This document shows, in pieces, positions 1 to 46,003 of a DNA stretch of 64,000 nt. The DNA comes from Amoebidium appalachense (taxonomy: Eukaryota; Ichthyosporea). The stretch lies in contig CAVNZM010000005.1 in NCBI GenBank assembly GCA_963693365.1, positions 11,222,001 to 11,286,000 on the forward strand, given 5' to 3'. The position numbers and the translations under genes are program-made. Each line of letters starts with the position of its first letter. Position 1 is the first letter of the stretch. The notes beneath the pieces are model-generated. The model saw only the letters and a list, made by a program, of their open reading frames with translations, was not told the DNA's origin and did not search any database.

Positions 1-1287
1 AAAACGAGCCATACACACGTGCGCATACAAGGGGGCATATACACCTGTACGCACAGGGGGAAGGGGGGGGGGGGGGGGAAGATAGAGGGAAAATGGGGTG
101 AGGGGAGGGGGAGGGGGAGGGGAGGAGGGGGGCGAGGAGGAGCAAAAAAAAAAAAAAAAGAAAGAGAGGAAAAAAAAAGTTATAAGACATTCCACCGTGC
201 ACGTACGTTGGCTGTGGCATATTTCTTCCAGCACTGACCACGATGGATGCCCTCCTCCTTGGCGATGCATCGACTGGTAGCCGCAACTGGCTCGTGTCTG
301 ACGACAGACGTCGGTCACGTTTGGCTAGCGCTGCTATCATCGCCTAAAAGGGGCGGGGGGGGGGGGGGGGGGGGAGGGGGGGGGGGGGGGGGAGGGAGGG
401 GCAAAGAGGGGGGTATGTATGTGTTAATGGGTAGCAGACAAAGCTACAAAAAAAAACCCAGCAAAAATAGAACCTGAAACAAAAACAAGGGATGTGGGTG
501 GGTGGGGCGGGGGTTGGGTGTGTGTGTGTGTATGTGTGCGTGTGTGAGTGTGTGTGTGTGGCGGGGGGGGGGCGGGGGGGATAGCGGCTCGAAGGGGGGG
601 GGATATAGAGTGAAAAAAACCTATAGTGTTGGGTAGATGATTGTTTTTGCGAGTTGGAAAAGTAGCTATATGACCTGCACATGCCTGTTAAGCTATTAAT
701 TATGACAGCTGCCATAATTTAATCCATTGAGAAAGCCGCCAGTTAAAGTGCATTGGTTCCCAGCTGAACAAAACCAGCATAATTTCATAGAGCATAGTTC
801 CAAACACGACGAGTTTACATTGACTCTGCTAAAACCAACACATCATCTATTGTTCAAGGCAGAACACCAAGGCACCACCTTCAACCAAGCAGTGGTGGAT
901 ATGCACGAGCCCCACCCACCTCTGAGCTGCCCATATTTGGGGTTAGCTGGCGGTGGGTGCGCACAGTGCCCATACGGCACATGCATGCACGTGGGCAGCC
1001 TACCCCCATGGCATTGCGGCGCTTGGTAAGACACTGCGGGTGGATAAGCAGCTTGGGGGGGGAGGGGGGGGGGTGAGGATGTGTTACATAGGTCCAATTG
1101 AAAAAAATCACCACCGATGACGCTATGCGCATTGTACAACTACAGAAAGTAATGTTGGCAGAACCCATGCTGAAGTCGCAGAACCCATCTCTAAGCATAA
1201 TAGCATCCTCAGAGAGATAATGCATCCACGTTATATACAGTGTGTGTGCAAGCGGTGGGTGGGTGGGTGGGGGGAGGGGAGGGGGGG

Positions 1288-1432
1288 TTTGAATGCGGAA
1301 CACGGTATAATGTACGCATACACGACGAGAAGCATGGTGCAGGACACATGCAAAGGCAAACATTCAAGTATGCAACATCAGCCATGTGCACAGTATGCGT
1401 CATAAGCAGAGCCCATCCTCAGGGAGGACCCA
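1288..1432 (+). repeat. Dispersed G-bounded repeat, full copy
   Basis: Reference copy of a family seen at least ten times in this window. It starts after a G run with TTTGAATGCGGAACACGG, contains GTGCAGGACACATGCAAAGG and AACATTCAAGTATGCAACAT, ends with AGCAGAGCCCATCCTCAGG and is followed by another G run. The length is about 145 bases. It encodes no meaningful protein. Confidence 0.85.
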
Positions 1433-1693
1433 AGTCATTAATTGGAGGGGGGGGGGGGGGGGGGGAGGGGGGAGGGGGGCGGAAGGGGGTGGAGGAGAGA
1501 GAGAGCTGATGGAGGAGAGGGGGGGGTAGGGCAAGGGGAGCGGAGAACGGAATGAAAACGCAGAGGTGCGGTCAGGGAGCAGAGAGGAGCGGATATGGGC
1601 GAAGACGGGGCAGGGGAGGAATAAGCTTGGAAGGAGCATCCTTGGGCAAAACAGATGCTTTAACGCATGGGGGGAGGGGGGGGGGGCGCTAAC

Positions 1694-1852
1694 ATCACTG
1701 CACGTTGGGCAGTTACAGGCAGGAACCAAGCCTTGGGGAAAGCTGTGGCCCCCACACATGAAGCACAGCCGGTCGGCAGGTGGGCCGGCCAGGTCCACAT
1801 CACTGAAAGTCCCCCCCTGGGGGCTGCTTGGCGACCCAGGGGAGTCCATCGT
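1694..1852 (-). CDS. Doubtful exon with a cysteine cluster
   Basis: On the minus strand a pyrimidine-rich acceptor (ccctacag) is followed by 159 open bases encoding an Asp/Pro-rich stretch and a C-x2-C-x13-C-x-C-x2-C cluster (CFMCGG ... ACNCPTC). Such spacing could bind zinc, but I recognise no family. The donor would be a weak GTTAGC. The open frame also continues upstream and downstream, so the edges are uncertain. No partner exon was identified on either side, and the rest of the gene, if real, may lie beyond the left edge. Chance is a serious alternative because the surroundings are repetitive; the only coding-like signal is the unusual cysteine spacing in non-simple sequence. Confidence 0.25.
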
Positions 1853-3767
1853 CTGTAGGGAAGGATTGGCCGTGTGATTGAATAAGTAGGTGTTCATGCC
1901 TGGCAAAGTTGCATTCACATGCTGAACACTTGGGATGTCCAAATATGAGTACAAAGGGTTAGAGCGAGCACAGGCGGATTGTAGGCAAGTGCCAAGCGCA
2001 TAACTAACCAAGCACAGATCTCAGCCTTAGGTGTGAGCTTGTTTGCGTATGGCTTTGTTGTGTGTGTACGTGCACAGTATCTTTGTATCTTGCTATACAG
2101 GCGTGATATTCACGTCCAGTCAAACTACACTACCCCAACCACTCCAAATACATGTCTGAAGCTCTTTTGTGAGGCCAAAAGCACATTTTCGCCGGGTATG
2201 TAACCCCCCCTCGCCCCCCCCCCCCCCCCTCCGCCCCCCTCCCCCCTCGCCACCCTCACCAATCCCATTGCGAGTGAATGAGGGAACACAACCAGGTTTG
2301 ACCTGCAGAAGTTTAGTGAGATCTCGAGTTATGAACTATCAAGGACCGACACCGGAAACGTATAAAAATGTGGCAGCTAGCAAAGGAGGCACACAGATTT
2401 TTGGGACACCAAGCAAATCACCTAGAGCTTGTAAGACAACGTGCCTTGGCCTTCGAACCGGATTACTGCACAAGATTCGATTTACGTGGAAAGCGCACTA
2501 GGAATCAGGTACGACCTGGCACAGTAGCCTCTCTATGCCGGCTACATGCATTAAGGTTTGAACTGAATTGCTAGGATAGGACAACGACCTGGGCAGAGTA
2601 AACTTAAAGGCACTGCCTTTTCCTTTTCTAAAGCAAAAGGTACCGATGTGTGTCGCTGTGCGTGGCGTTAGAGCATCCTGGAAAAGCACAAAACAGCCAC
2701 CCCAAAGCCAGCATACGATTGTAGCTAGCGAGATTTCTTAAGTTCACCCACTTCGCAACCCGGGTATAGTAGCCTGGACTTGAAGGGGAAAAAAGAGGAG
2801 GCTAAACGCTGCTATTGCCCATCCCGCCAGTCACGGATCTTCTCCTTCTAAGCAACTGCATGCTGCTTTAGCCCATGCACCCACACACAGGCAGACACTC
2901 ACCGCACAGCAGGTGCCCCCACTGGCCGTGTCTTTCACCTCTGCCGCACCATTTGGCTCGTTGGGTGTGTAGCGAGCCATCCACCACACCCCTTACACAA
3001 CATGCGGGAACCACTAAGAGCAAGTGCCCTTTTCTTTCCCAGAAAGTAAGGGTATCTCGTTGCGCTCCAAGGTATTGTTGCTCTAGCACTATGTATCAGT
3101 GTACAACCGAAGTAAATTTTTTTTTGTTTATCGCGCTGCGGCGCCAGCCCAGTTTATCCCTTATCTATTGCCATCAGTAGCCAGCCGCCGGTGATTGGTC
3201 CAATTTCTCCCCATTTAAGTGCGCCAATCAAATAAACTTCTGTGTAGCCATATATGGCTTTCCGTGTGAAAATTCTGAAAATTCAAAAAGCGCGGGCCCA
3301 CTGCGTGCCAGCACGACACACGGTTGTGGCTGTGACAACGAAGACAACTCTCCTTGAAATATGCTTTGCGGTAGAAAGCACCACTGAACCACTATAATGG
3401 CACCTCACGCTACGGACGCTGCGGGGACCAGCAGCTATGTGAGGTAGTGATTGAAATGCTGGTGTTGTGTTGCCTTGTTGAGATCTGCGTGCGTAGATAG
3501 ATTGTCTTTCTGCTTTCTTGACTGTGGCCCTCCGACTCCGGCACACCATATCCCATGACTGGTCCCCTTACTCCCTTGCGCCTGGATCCTCTCCATCTTG
3601 ACACGCACTTCTCCCACCTAACACACACAGTCTTGTTCTCCCGTCCCTCTCTTTCTCCCCCCACCCCCAACCCCCACCTCTCCACCTGCTCCCCTCCCCC
3701 CCCCCCTCCCCCTCCCCCGCCCCTCCATCCACATACACACACACACGCACACACGCGCGCGCGCGCG

Positions 3768-3894
<127 letters not shown>

Positions 3895-4469
3895 CTACTT
3901 CACACCATAGATCCTTCACCTTGTTTCTGCCCTCCATTTCCCCCCAGCTTCTGCTTCATCCCAGTGCTTCACTGCAGCTTTCACTACCTCCCCATTTAGG
4001 GCTTTACCTCCCAATCTGTTACTTCGTTTTTTCCAACCTGCTTCCCTTTGTTAATCATCCCCTTATCTCATCCCTCCTGTTCACTCTATACTTTCACAGT
4101 CGAGATCTGTGGCAGCAACCACTACTTTCAGCCCCCCCTCTCCCCCCCTCCCCTCCCCCCACCCAACCCCCCCCACCCACCCACCCAACCAACCAAGAGG
4201 GGGGGTGGAGGGGGGAGGGGAAGAAATAACCCCATACTAAAACAACAATAAATAGGTTACATGCACACACAAACACACACAGAGAGAGAGAGAGGGAGGG
4301 GGAGAGGGAGAGGGAGAGAGAAGAGGGACGTAGAGAGAGCAAGAGAGAGAGAGAGGGGGGGGGGGAGGGGGGGGGGAGGGAGAGAGAGAGAGAGAGAGGG
4401 AGAGAGAGAGAGAGAGAACCAATAAGAATGAAAACTACAAATGAAAACAACAAAAACAGGTATTAATAT

Positions 4470-27756
<23,287 letters not shown>

Positions 27757-29570
27757 ACAGCACCCCGCCAACAAGGCTCGTTTCGAAGTAGGTGTGTTTC
27801 TTGGTGGTGTGTGTAAAGAAAAAACGTCTGCTCGCCTCTGGCACTGCTAATACATGGGATAGTCGCCAAAAGAAATAGCAGGGCTTATTGTTCAAACGCC
27901 TGTTCTACTGTCAAGGCCGCTGGTTATGTGATCGTGTCTACAGCGGCTTGGTTGATCTCGTACAAACAAACCTGGGAGTCAAAGATACCGTAACTTTGAA
28001 AGGAGCTTTGGAGTTTCCTCAGCAAGAAGAAAAAAAACTAAGCGAAAGCCTACTTTCTGGATATACTGTAGTTCTTGAGTAAGCTTCTAAATCCGGCTAA
28101 GCAGTCAAGTTGAAAGCCAACAAAAGGAGTGACAAGTCAACGAGCTTGCAAGAACGAATTTGAAAAGAAAAAAAAAAAATGAAAGGACGAGTGGGACAAA
28201 GAATCGAGAGCAGCCGCTGCCCTAGCCCACTTTGTGGGACATCACGTCATGGTGCTGAGCGCGAATCCCATCCGACAAGCTGATTGGCTCAGACTGTATC
28301 ACTATAGGATCCCCCAAAACCTTCCTGTACCCAATGTAGTCGTATAATATAAACATGGAAAACGAAATTTCCGTCAGGCATCACGCTTTTTGAAGATTAT
28401 TTTTTATTCTTTTGCTTATTTTTAGTCACATGCACTCCTCTCTTTGCAACTGACACTCATTGGTTGACTCTCCTGTGGGAGTCGGGACTTACTCAAATGC
28501 GACACGTGCCGCCACGGAAACACATCGAGTTTAGGGGGGCTGATCCCCAGGAATGGCCCGTATAAATGTTCTTGAACTGTTGCACATGGCCCCTGCTCTT
28601 TTACCTATTAATTCATCATGCAACAATTCAAAATATACACTACCTTTAAGCTTCTTATACATTTGCAGATATCCATAAGATAACTGATTTGGGTTCATTA
28701 TACTGTCACACACTACCATGGATCACTTTTTGTGGTATTTTCCTTAGCCAATCGCCTTGTGCATTCCTCCTTTGATCAATAGCTGTTTTGATTCGCTGCG
28801 CATTCCCGCGACTTATCGGGGTTGGAAATCGCCATCAGGAAAGATCAGGGAGAAAACACTTTGTTGGGAGAAGGGTGGTTCTGGATTATTTCTTTTGTTT
28901 ATTTTTAATAAGCAATATGCCCTGTAGCGCTCTCTTATGATCATATATATATTACTTCTACCAAGTGTTGAAGTATTTTTTTTAGTTGCTAGACGGTAAG
29001 ACGACTTTTGCTCCGTCAGCAATCCGATGGGGAGTTCTTGTCGTTTCTATTTGGGTCGGTCCATCTACATCATGACATCAATCCAATCAATGCGAAGTAC
29101 CTTGTACAGCAAGACCACGTGCACACTCACACGCGCTATGTACTAGTTTGGGGAGAACGATGTAAAGTTTGTGCAATCATTTGGAAAATGGCCCACTCTC
29201 GATCGCGATCGCCGGGACATGCTGATCGAGAAAGGGAAACCGGATAAAACAAGAAGCGTCATAGTATCAAGAAAGTTAGAACTCTAAGTGGACGGGCAAC
29301 AGCGAGCAAGCTTGAGCAACATATGAAATAAGGACAAATCACATGTAGTTTTAGGAAAAACACAGTATACGCAACGAAAGGCTCATGTGTTTTTTGTCGT
29401 TCCCGCGTGCAACGTTGCTTTCATGCACCTTTCGTGGGTCTTGATTAGAACCGTGCGGGTCACCAGCAAGGAACTGTGTGGTTACAGGCATAGGACACAG
29501 ATATACTGCAGTTACTTTCTGTAGACCGTGCGGGCGGGGTGTGAACTGGGCCGTAGACGCGTGTGGCGCC
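27757..29570. other. Divergent intergenic region between sestrin and CIA30 genes
   Basis: This 1.8 kb of mostly complex sequence separates the start codons of two divergently oriented genes, so it should hold both promoters. AT-rich motifs occur (GTATAATATAAAC near 28345), but none is placed convincingly relative to a start site. A short ORF starting at 29189 begins with an Arg-Ser-like stretch (SRSRSPG) and stops after 19 codons. I see no RNA gene. Confidence 0.5.
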
Positions 29571-38039
<8,469 letters not shown>

Positions 38040-38550
38040 GTCGCGCGTGGTTGAACATGTTGCCGGTCGCCACGGCAGACACGTAGAATAGTTTCTTGCA
38101 TGTGCATGCACATGCACGTACGAACCGGTGTTCTGTTTCGAAAGGAGCTGCTTGTGTCTTGATTGTATGTCTCTGTTAGTGATCGTATTTTGATGTCATC
38201 GCTATTGGATGCATTGCCCCCTCTGTTAATCCGCACACACACGCACAAACACACACACACGTAACTTTACATGGACGTGGGTTCTGCACATATCCGACAT
38301 ATGAATCCGGCGTCCGGATCCCCGGCGCCTCCTGCTGCGCACTATTTTCGAAGTGTGTGCCATTTTTCTGTTCAAAATGTCTTGTAATTTAGGTCAAGGT
38401 TGTCCAGGCCAATTCGGCATGGATTTGTGTGCCCAAGGCATGAAGATAGCAGGGTCCATTTTTTTTTCCCTGGCCACTTTTCAAGTAGGTGTGTGGGCGA
38501 CGATGGGTGGTGGTCGTGGTTGTGCAGGCGGTGAGGGGGAGGAGGGAAGG

Positions 38551-38587
<37 letters not shown>

Positions 38588-39853
38588 TTTCAAGGGGAAT
38601 TGAGTTTTATAGTTGGGTTCGGCCACTGCACGGATATCACATGTAAATAAATCATTGGAATTTCTTGCAGGCGCTATTCACTTTCTCAGACGTCTAGGTC
38701 ACATCGTGCAATAATGGCTGTGACACGTGATCCGCATACTTCCATGACTCAGTGTACGTGTGTGTGTGCTTGCAATTAAGTCTTGTGTGCGGGCGCTCGC
38801 GCCTGCCAGTAGTATGTAAGTCGTGTTGGAGCCGACTCAGTCTGCAGAGTTTGTTTTTTTTTCCATTGGTTTAGCGCTCGGCTTCGAGCCCATTGCGCGA
38901 CAACCGCCCTGAAGTCGTGTTTACAGAATATGATCGCCGCGGTACAACTCCTACATGTCACGTTGCGCAGCTGCCATCCTGCCAGCCTGCAGGCTGGGTG
39001 CGCTGCACTGCGGCACTGCCGTGTGGCCAGGCTCAGGTTGGCCGACTCACCGAGTCGACAGTGGTGTCGTATACTACGATGGCGCTAATTGTTGCCTAGC
39101 ATGTACATATGTCACTAGCTGCATTTGATTGGCTGCGCTGGAAAACGCAGTAGGCCGTCGAGTCTGGCTGGGCCCCCGGCAGTGTCCACGCAACTTTGAA
39201 AAGTGTGTAAACCCCGAGTCGACAGCTGTCAAAACCTCAAAATGAACGAAGAGGAGGGTAAAAATGGGCAAATACCTGAACAATGCGTCGATAGCCAATC
39301 AACACGCACTGGGGTTACGGGTATTGTTCAAAGTGTAATGTTGTTGGGTTGAGCTGGAGCAGCTGGAGCACGCTTGTTTGTCTGTGCCGTTACCTGCTGT
39401 TAACACAGTGTACAGTCACACTACTGCATGTACGATACGTATACTGTTTACTGAGCAGGCTATTCTAGTTATTATACCGAGTTGCCGAATTCGCTACATA
39501 GTCTCATTCTGTCGTCGAGCGCATATGTGTCTGGCCAAAGGAGACCAATCTACCACCCTCAACTTGGTCCATGTTGAGATCGAAATGTGTTGAATGACTT
39601 GGTGGCATCCGGATGACGCTAACTTCAAGCTTTTGTATTTTTATAATACACAGACAGGAAAAACACAACCAGTAAAGCACGACCAGCTTTTGCTTTTCAT
39701 AGCATCCTCTGTTGAAGCTCTTGCAAGCACATCATCAGTGCAGCCCTAAACATCACGTCAAGTGATCCTGCCCAGCATTGTTCCCTCCATCTTCAAGCCT
39801 TTTATTAAAATCAAACCGGTGCCAACAAACTGCGTTAGACTATATATTTAGGA
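38040..39853. other. Spacer between CIA30 and the sphingomyelinase-like gene
   Basis: Mostly complex sequence with a G run at 38547-38586. AATAAA occurs at 38646-38651, about 600 bases after the CIA30 stop, and could serve polyadenylation, though distance makes this weak. No ORF here resembles a known family. The right end should hold the promoter of the next gene; no core element is convincing. Confidence 0.5.
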
Positions 39854-40821
39854 ATGAGGCTGCTCCAAAATACCATAGCAGTTTTCATATGCATCGTGGG
39901 TTTAACCTTTTCAAAACCAGTCCTAGCGGTCGTTAAGAGCTCGAGGGTTAAAAGTACGTATACCCACCACCGCCCATCACATACCCGTCCCACCGACTGC
40001 ATCACAGTACTAACATACAACATTTTCGACCGCCCCTTTGTGGCTGGCCATGACGGACAAAACGAACGCATAGAGCGCATACCTGCCGCCATTCATTCCG
40101 CAGCACCCGATGCAGATGTCTTGGTTTTTCAGGAGGCATTTCGTGACTGCTCCCGCCTTAAGGTACAGAACACACTGAGGGAATACAACTTCACCTACTT
40201 CAGTGAAGTTACGAGAAAGTGGGATGTGGCTGAGGATGGTGGCACCTTCATAGCGTCACGATTGCCCATTCTTGACAGCAAAACACACGTTTATACAGAC
40301 TGTACTCGTTCAGACTGCCTTGCAGCCAAAGGGGCTGTTTATGCAAAAATCCAGTCAGCCTCAGGCCGGACGGTGCATGTTGTGGGCACACACCTGCAGT
40401 CCTGGTCAGGGCCCAGAGCAACGGACGTGAGACGCAAACAGGTAGGAGCACACACATATATGTATGATTTTGCGTCCTGAGTTTCTTTTTTACATGGCAC
40501 TAGCAGGTGGAGGGCATTTACTGACAATGTCCTTACCTTGTCGTGTAGGCTGCGCATCATCGATTGCACATGCTGCTCCGTTATCCACAGAACGAAGAAA
40601 AGGGAGCACGCCTGCATAGACTTTCAATAGCCAGTCAACATTTTTCTACGCACATGCGTGAGTGTCTGTGTTGGTGAAGTCCCGGGGGACGAGGAGGGTG
40701 GGGGGGGGGGGGGGGGGGGGCAGAGATCCTGAGAGGGGCAGCAGCAGTTTGAGGGGCTTTTTCTTTCTTTCTTTTCCTTTTCCCTTTTTTTTTTTTTTTT
40801 TTTTTGGGAGGGGGGGGGGAG

Positions 40822-40853
<32 letters not shown>

Positions 40854-41750
40854 AGGGGGGGGCACAGAATGCATCCGAGCCCATTATGCAATTATAGGAA
40901 CACTACCACATTATTCAATTGTCGGAATACAAATGGTAATCACCACCCAAACCACGGTCAGGCAAAAGAATTGCAAGCGTTCCTTAAGGCGCAGAACCCA
41001 ACACCGCAAGACCTTGTGGTTTATGCTGGGGACCTGAACACAGACGAGCTGACAGACCCGAATGAGGCAACTACCCTGCTGGGCATACTTAATGCCACAC
41101 TGCCAAGCTACAAAGTCCGTCCGGTGTGTGCTCCCTCCGTCGTATATGCTACAATTCATGTCATCTGTCGTTTTAGATTTCGAATGACATGCATTATGAT
41201 ACTGAGATCCATGATACTGCGGCAGGCTAACTAGTGACAGGGTGTTGGATTATTAATACACCTAAACTCATAGCACAAACTTAAGATAAGAACTGTCTGA
41301 CTCACAAGCACCACCCAACATTGACGGTCATGATCAAACACTACCGCATATCTACGTGACTGGCAAAATAGAACATGTGCCCAAGGAATTACACACAGCT
41401 CATGGCGCCCACCACAGGTAACTTGGGATCCAAAGCACAACTTCCTGGCAGGAAACAGTGGGGAAGCAGAGGAAGGAGGCTGCCAGGCAACCTATGAGGC
41501 CGGAGTGAGTCCATGCACTTGCTGTCGGAGTGAATGGCTCGATTATGTAGTGTACAGCGATGCACATGCAAAGCCGGTCAGCTCCGAGATAGTGGCTCTC
41601 CCGCTTCGTGCAGAGCAACCATTTGGGGCCTGCATGTATGCGAGAATGCAGCCCTGGCACGTGCCTGCTGACTCGTGGTGGTGCGCCGCCTCCCGCACTA
41701 TTAATGATCTATCAGACCACTACCCCCTCAAGGCTCGCATCTGTTTTTAA
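39854..41750 (+). CDS. Secreted neutral sphingomyelinase-like phosphodiesterase, 3 exons, 360 aa
   Basis: Member of the endonuclease/exonuclease/phosphatase fold, closest in motif layout to secreted sphingomyelinase C enzymes that cleave sphingomyelin to ceramide and phosphocholine. Exons 39854-40441, 40962-41123 and 41418-41750, all in phase 0. Residues 1-25 form a signal peptide (hydrophobic FICIVGLTF core, cut near VLA). Metal and catalytic motifs: LTYNIFDRP (N56), FQEAF (E94), VVGTHLQSW (H180), YAGDLNTDE (D220, N222), WLDYVVYSD and the terminal SDHYPL (D350, H351). All expected active-site positions are present, so activity is likely. Substrate choice between sphingomyelin and another phosphodiester is inferred from THLQSW, VTWDP and overall size. 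The C-terminal exon has extra cysteines (CTCCRSE), perhaps disulfide-bonded. Intron 1 contains T- and G-runs at 40786-40860. Confidence 0.92.
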
Positions 41751-41944
41751 CTGTATAATGATTAATGTGACGTGGAACACTATTGAATAGTTTGATGCTT
41801 GTCAACTTGAGACATGAATGACATTACGTTTAAAGCCAAGCGCACGAAATGTGATCGTAATTTAACCCTCCCTGTGATGGGTTATTGAAATGAAGAATTC
41901 TGAGACCACGGTTACTCGTGTTGGCGGGGAGGGGTTCGTGTTGA

Positions 41945-43275
<1,331 letters not shown>

Positions 43276-43942
43276 TTTTTCCACTTTCTCTTTCACCGTG
43301 GCAGCTCTCTCCTCTTGCTTTCTTTTATGATCATTCATCATTCATTACACTTGACTATGTTTATGATTACATATTCACAATAGTAACCCCCCCCCCCCCC
43401 CAAACCCCCCCCAACCCCTCCTCCCACCCCCCCACACCCCCCCCCCCCCCCCCCCCCCCCCCCGCCCCCCTCCCCCTGCCCCCCCCTCCCCCCCTCCCTC
43501 CCCCCACTTCTCTCTCGCTATTTCTATATACAGCCCCAAAGCATTCTGTTGTTCCCGCTCATCCTCCGACTGTTCACAACTCTTTTGAATTCAAAGCCTA
43601 AAAGTAAGCCCGAACCCAAAGTTTCAAGCCCTTCTTGAAACAAGGTTGAATATCGAGCCCTGGAGTGGTGATGTATTAGCCAATCAATATGGATGTCGGG
43701 TAGGCTAAAAAAGGCAAGTGAGCAAAGTTCAGGCCGGCGGCCGGCGACCTCGTTTTTTGGTGTGAAAGCTGTACAGTAGAGGAAACCACGGCCAGCCGGG
43801 CCAGTCAGGCCCTATCTGTGCCGTGTGCGAGTTTTAAATACAATGTGAAGACAGAGAATCTCGGGCTGTCAAACATCGGCATGGCTACCAGAGACCCTCG
43901 CTTTTTTCGAAGTTGCTCTGTGGGGACAGGGCGGCTAATTGC

Positions 43943-43984
43943 AAGGCCTCCTAATCTCCCCTCCAAGGGAGATTAGCAGGCCTT
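43943..43984. other. Near-perfect hairpin, 18-bp stem
   Basis: AAGGCCTCCTAATCTCCC, a six-base spacer (CTCCAA) and GGGAGATTAGCAGGCCTT form an inverted repeat with one mismatch, ending seven bases before the ATG at 43991. It is not simple sequence. It might be a regulatory stem or the scar of a small insertion. Confidence 0.8.
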
Positions 43985-43990
43985 GGCTAA

Positions 43991-44038
43991 ATGGCGGCCT
44001 GTGGCACCATCCAGCTGCCCATTCCGGCACACACACGG
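43991..44038 (+). CDS. Candidate short first coding exon
   Basis: An ATG opens 16 codons (MAACGTIQLPIPAHTR) directly followed by GTAAGT, a consensus donor. The position downstream of a non-repetitive, possibly promoter-like stretch supports a first exon. Its phase-0 end does not join the ATG exon at 46004 through an acceptor I can see, so the partner is unknown. It could be the first exon of the pseudokinase through an unseen exon, or chance. Confidence 0.3.
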
Positions 44039-44118
44039 GTAAGTTTCAGTGTGCGCTCCTTGCCTGTAGTCTGTATCCCCTCCCCTCCCCCCCCCCCCCC
44101 CCCCCCCCCCCCCCTCTC

Positions 44119-44152
<34 letters not shown>

Positions 44153-44300
44153 CCCCCGCCCCAAAAAAAAGAGCACCTCTTTCTTTCCCGCTGAACACCT
44201 CCCTGACCCGTCGTGGTCACTATCTTTCCATACCACTGTGTTAAACAAAGAAGAAAACTTAGGCTCATTTGGGAGCCCCCCCCCCCCCCCCCCCCTCCTC

Positions 44301-44331
<31 letters not shown>

Positions 44332-45513
44332 CCTCCCCCAATTAGCAGGCAAAGAAGAAACAAGAGCACCCCACTAGCCCCGCCCACGCTGCCCCTCAAC
44401 AGAGGCGCGCAGCGGCACATTATTCCACCTCCTCACACCACCCCAAATACATTTTGTGGTCTGCACGTGCACAAGCGTTTGCGCACATACGTGCACCTAC
44501 ACCTCCACAGATGTTACACCTTGTCCTCTTGGTGTCAAACTTCCGCCCCTCCCCCTTAACCCCCCCCCCCCCCAACAAATAAAAAGCGCCCCCACCACCA
44601 CGAAAACAGCAAACAAACTAGGAAGGCTAAAAAGCCAGGGGAGGATGGATTATTAAGCCTGCCCACACTTACGGATGCTCCATACAGAGAAGTCGATACA
44701 ACTTGACACACACACACAAGCTAACACGCGAGTGCAAGCACACACACTCACAAACACACACACACAACCCGTACGCGTCGCACACGTGCACATACATGCT
44801 TACAAACCCATTCTCATACATGCACACGCATGCACACACACAAAAATAAATTACACTCCTGAATACGTACACCTCTTGACACCCCATTGACCCCCTTTCC
44901 CCCCTACTGTGTTCATTTACCTTTACTCTGTCCGTGTGTTCTCCGTTTTCGTTTACTCGGATTTTGAAAGTCCTGCTTGCTCTACATCTTTCTCTCTCTC
45001 TCGTCACCCCGAGGCTCAGCTGCTCCCTTACACCTCCCCTCCACCGTTTTCTTAACACACAACCTCCACACAGCATCCACCAGAATTGACTTCCTTTTCC
45101 CAAAACATTATTCAACCCCAACTTCAAACAGCCCATCACTACCACTTTGCCCAGTTCTTTTTACCCACACAACCCATGGCTGCCGTTCCTTTCAGCTCAC
45201 CGCCTTCTCCCTCAATGTCCCTTTTCAGCCACTGTGACCACCACGTCCGGCTCCCTCTCACAGGCTCTCTGTGTTCCTGCCACTGCCTCACAGCCTACTT
45301 TATTTTCTACTCCAGGCTCCCTCCAGTCCACGTCTCCCTGAAACCACGCCTCCTTCCGCTCATGCCCCTTCACACCCAGCCTCGCGTTACGGATAGAGGA
45401 ACACTATATCCGCTTATCTCAAGTCTATTTTCGCTACCCCTCTGCGCTTGCCTACACTCTCCTTCCCCCAAACGGCCCTCCAACCCCTACTAACAACCCC
45501 CCCCCCCCCCCTC

Positions 45514-45569
<56 letters not shown>

Positions 45570-45590
45570 ACATACAGACACACACACGCA

Positions 45591-45629
<39 letters not shown>

Positions 45630-46003
45630 TCACACACACCAGCCTGGCTTATCAATTCGTGACGTAACTCGCTGCCCGAATATTCAAGCGGTGAAACCCA
45701 TTTTTATATACGTATTGTGAATGATCAAATTAAGCTATTTATAAAGTTTAAAGTTTTATCTCGCCAGTATTATACAGATCTGGTAGACACTCTCGATATT
45801 AATATCATGCAGGCATTATGGTCATTCAGGATTCGGCGGGATTTCAGACCTTCCAAGGGCCCGTGTTGACCGTTGAAGTTGCTACTGAAGGCGTGTGCAA
45901 ACAGATTTCCATGCAAAAGTAATTTCATACCACAGTCGTTGAAACAAAACATTTTTATTACCCTTCCTAGTTTTTTACTGCTCTCCACACTTCTGTTTCA
46001 AGA

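Larger units (their letters stand above)
43276..46003. other. Spacer upstream of the pseudokinase gene
   Basis: C-rich runs (43387-43500, 44080-44165, 44278-44335), (CA)n tracts (45520-45626) and a pyrimidine-rich segment (45000-45480). A candidate first exon at 43991-44038 and a hairpin at 43943-43984 are listed separately. Around 43600-43940 the sequence is complex and moderately GC-rich, which could be promoter. No other gene supported. Confidence 0.5.

Noticed and set aside
29189-29248. Short ORF beginning with an SRSRSP stretch, like an SR-protein start
   Set aside because: It stops after 19 codons, has no donor in frame and no RRM exon nearby.
38850-38930. tRNA-like GGTTTAGCGCTCGGCTTCGAGCCC segment
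   Set aside because: No acceptor or anticodon stem can be formed around it.
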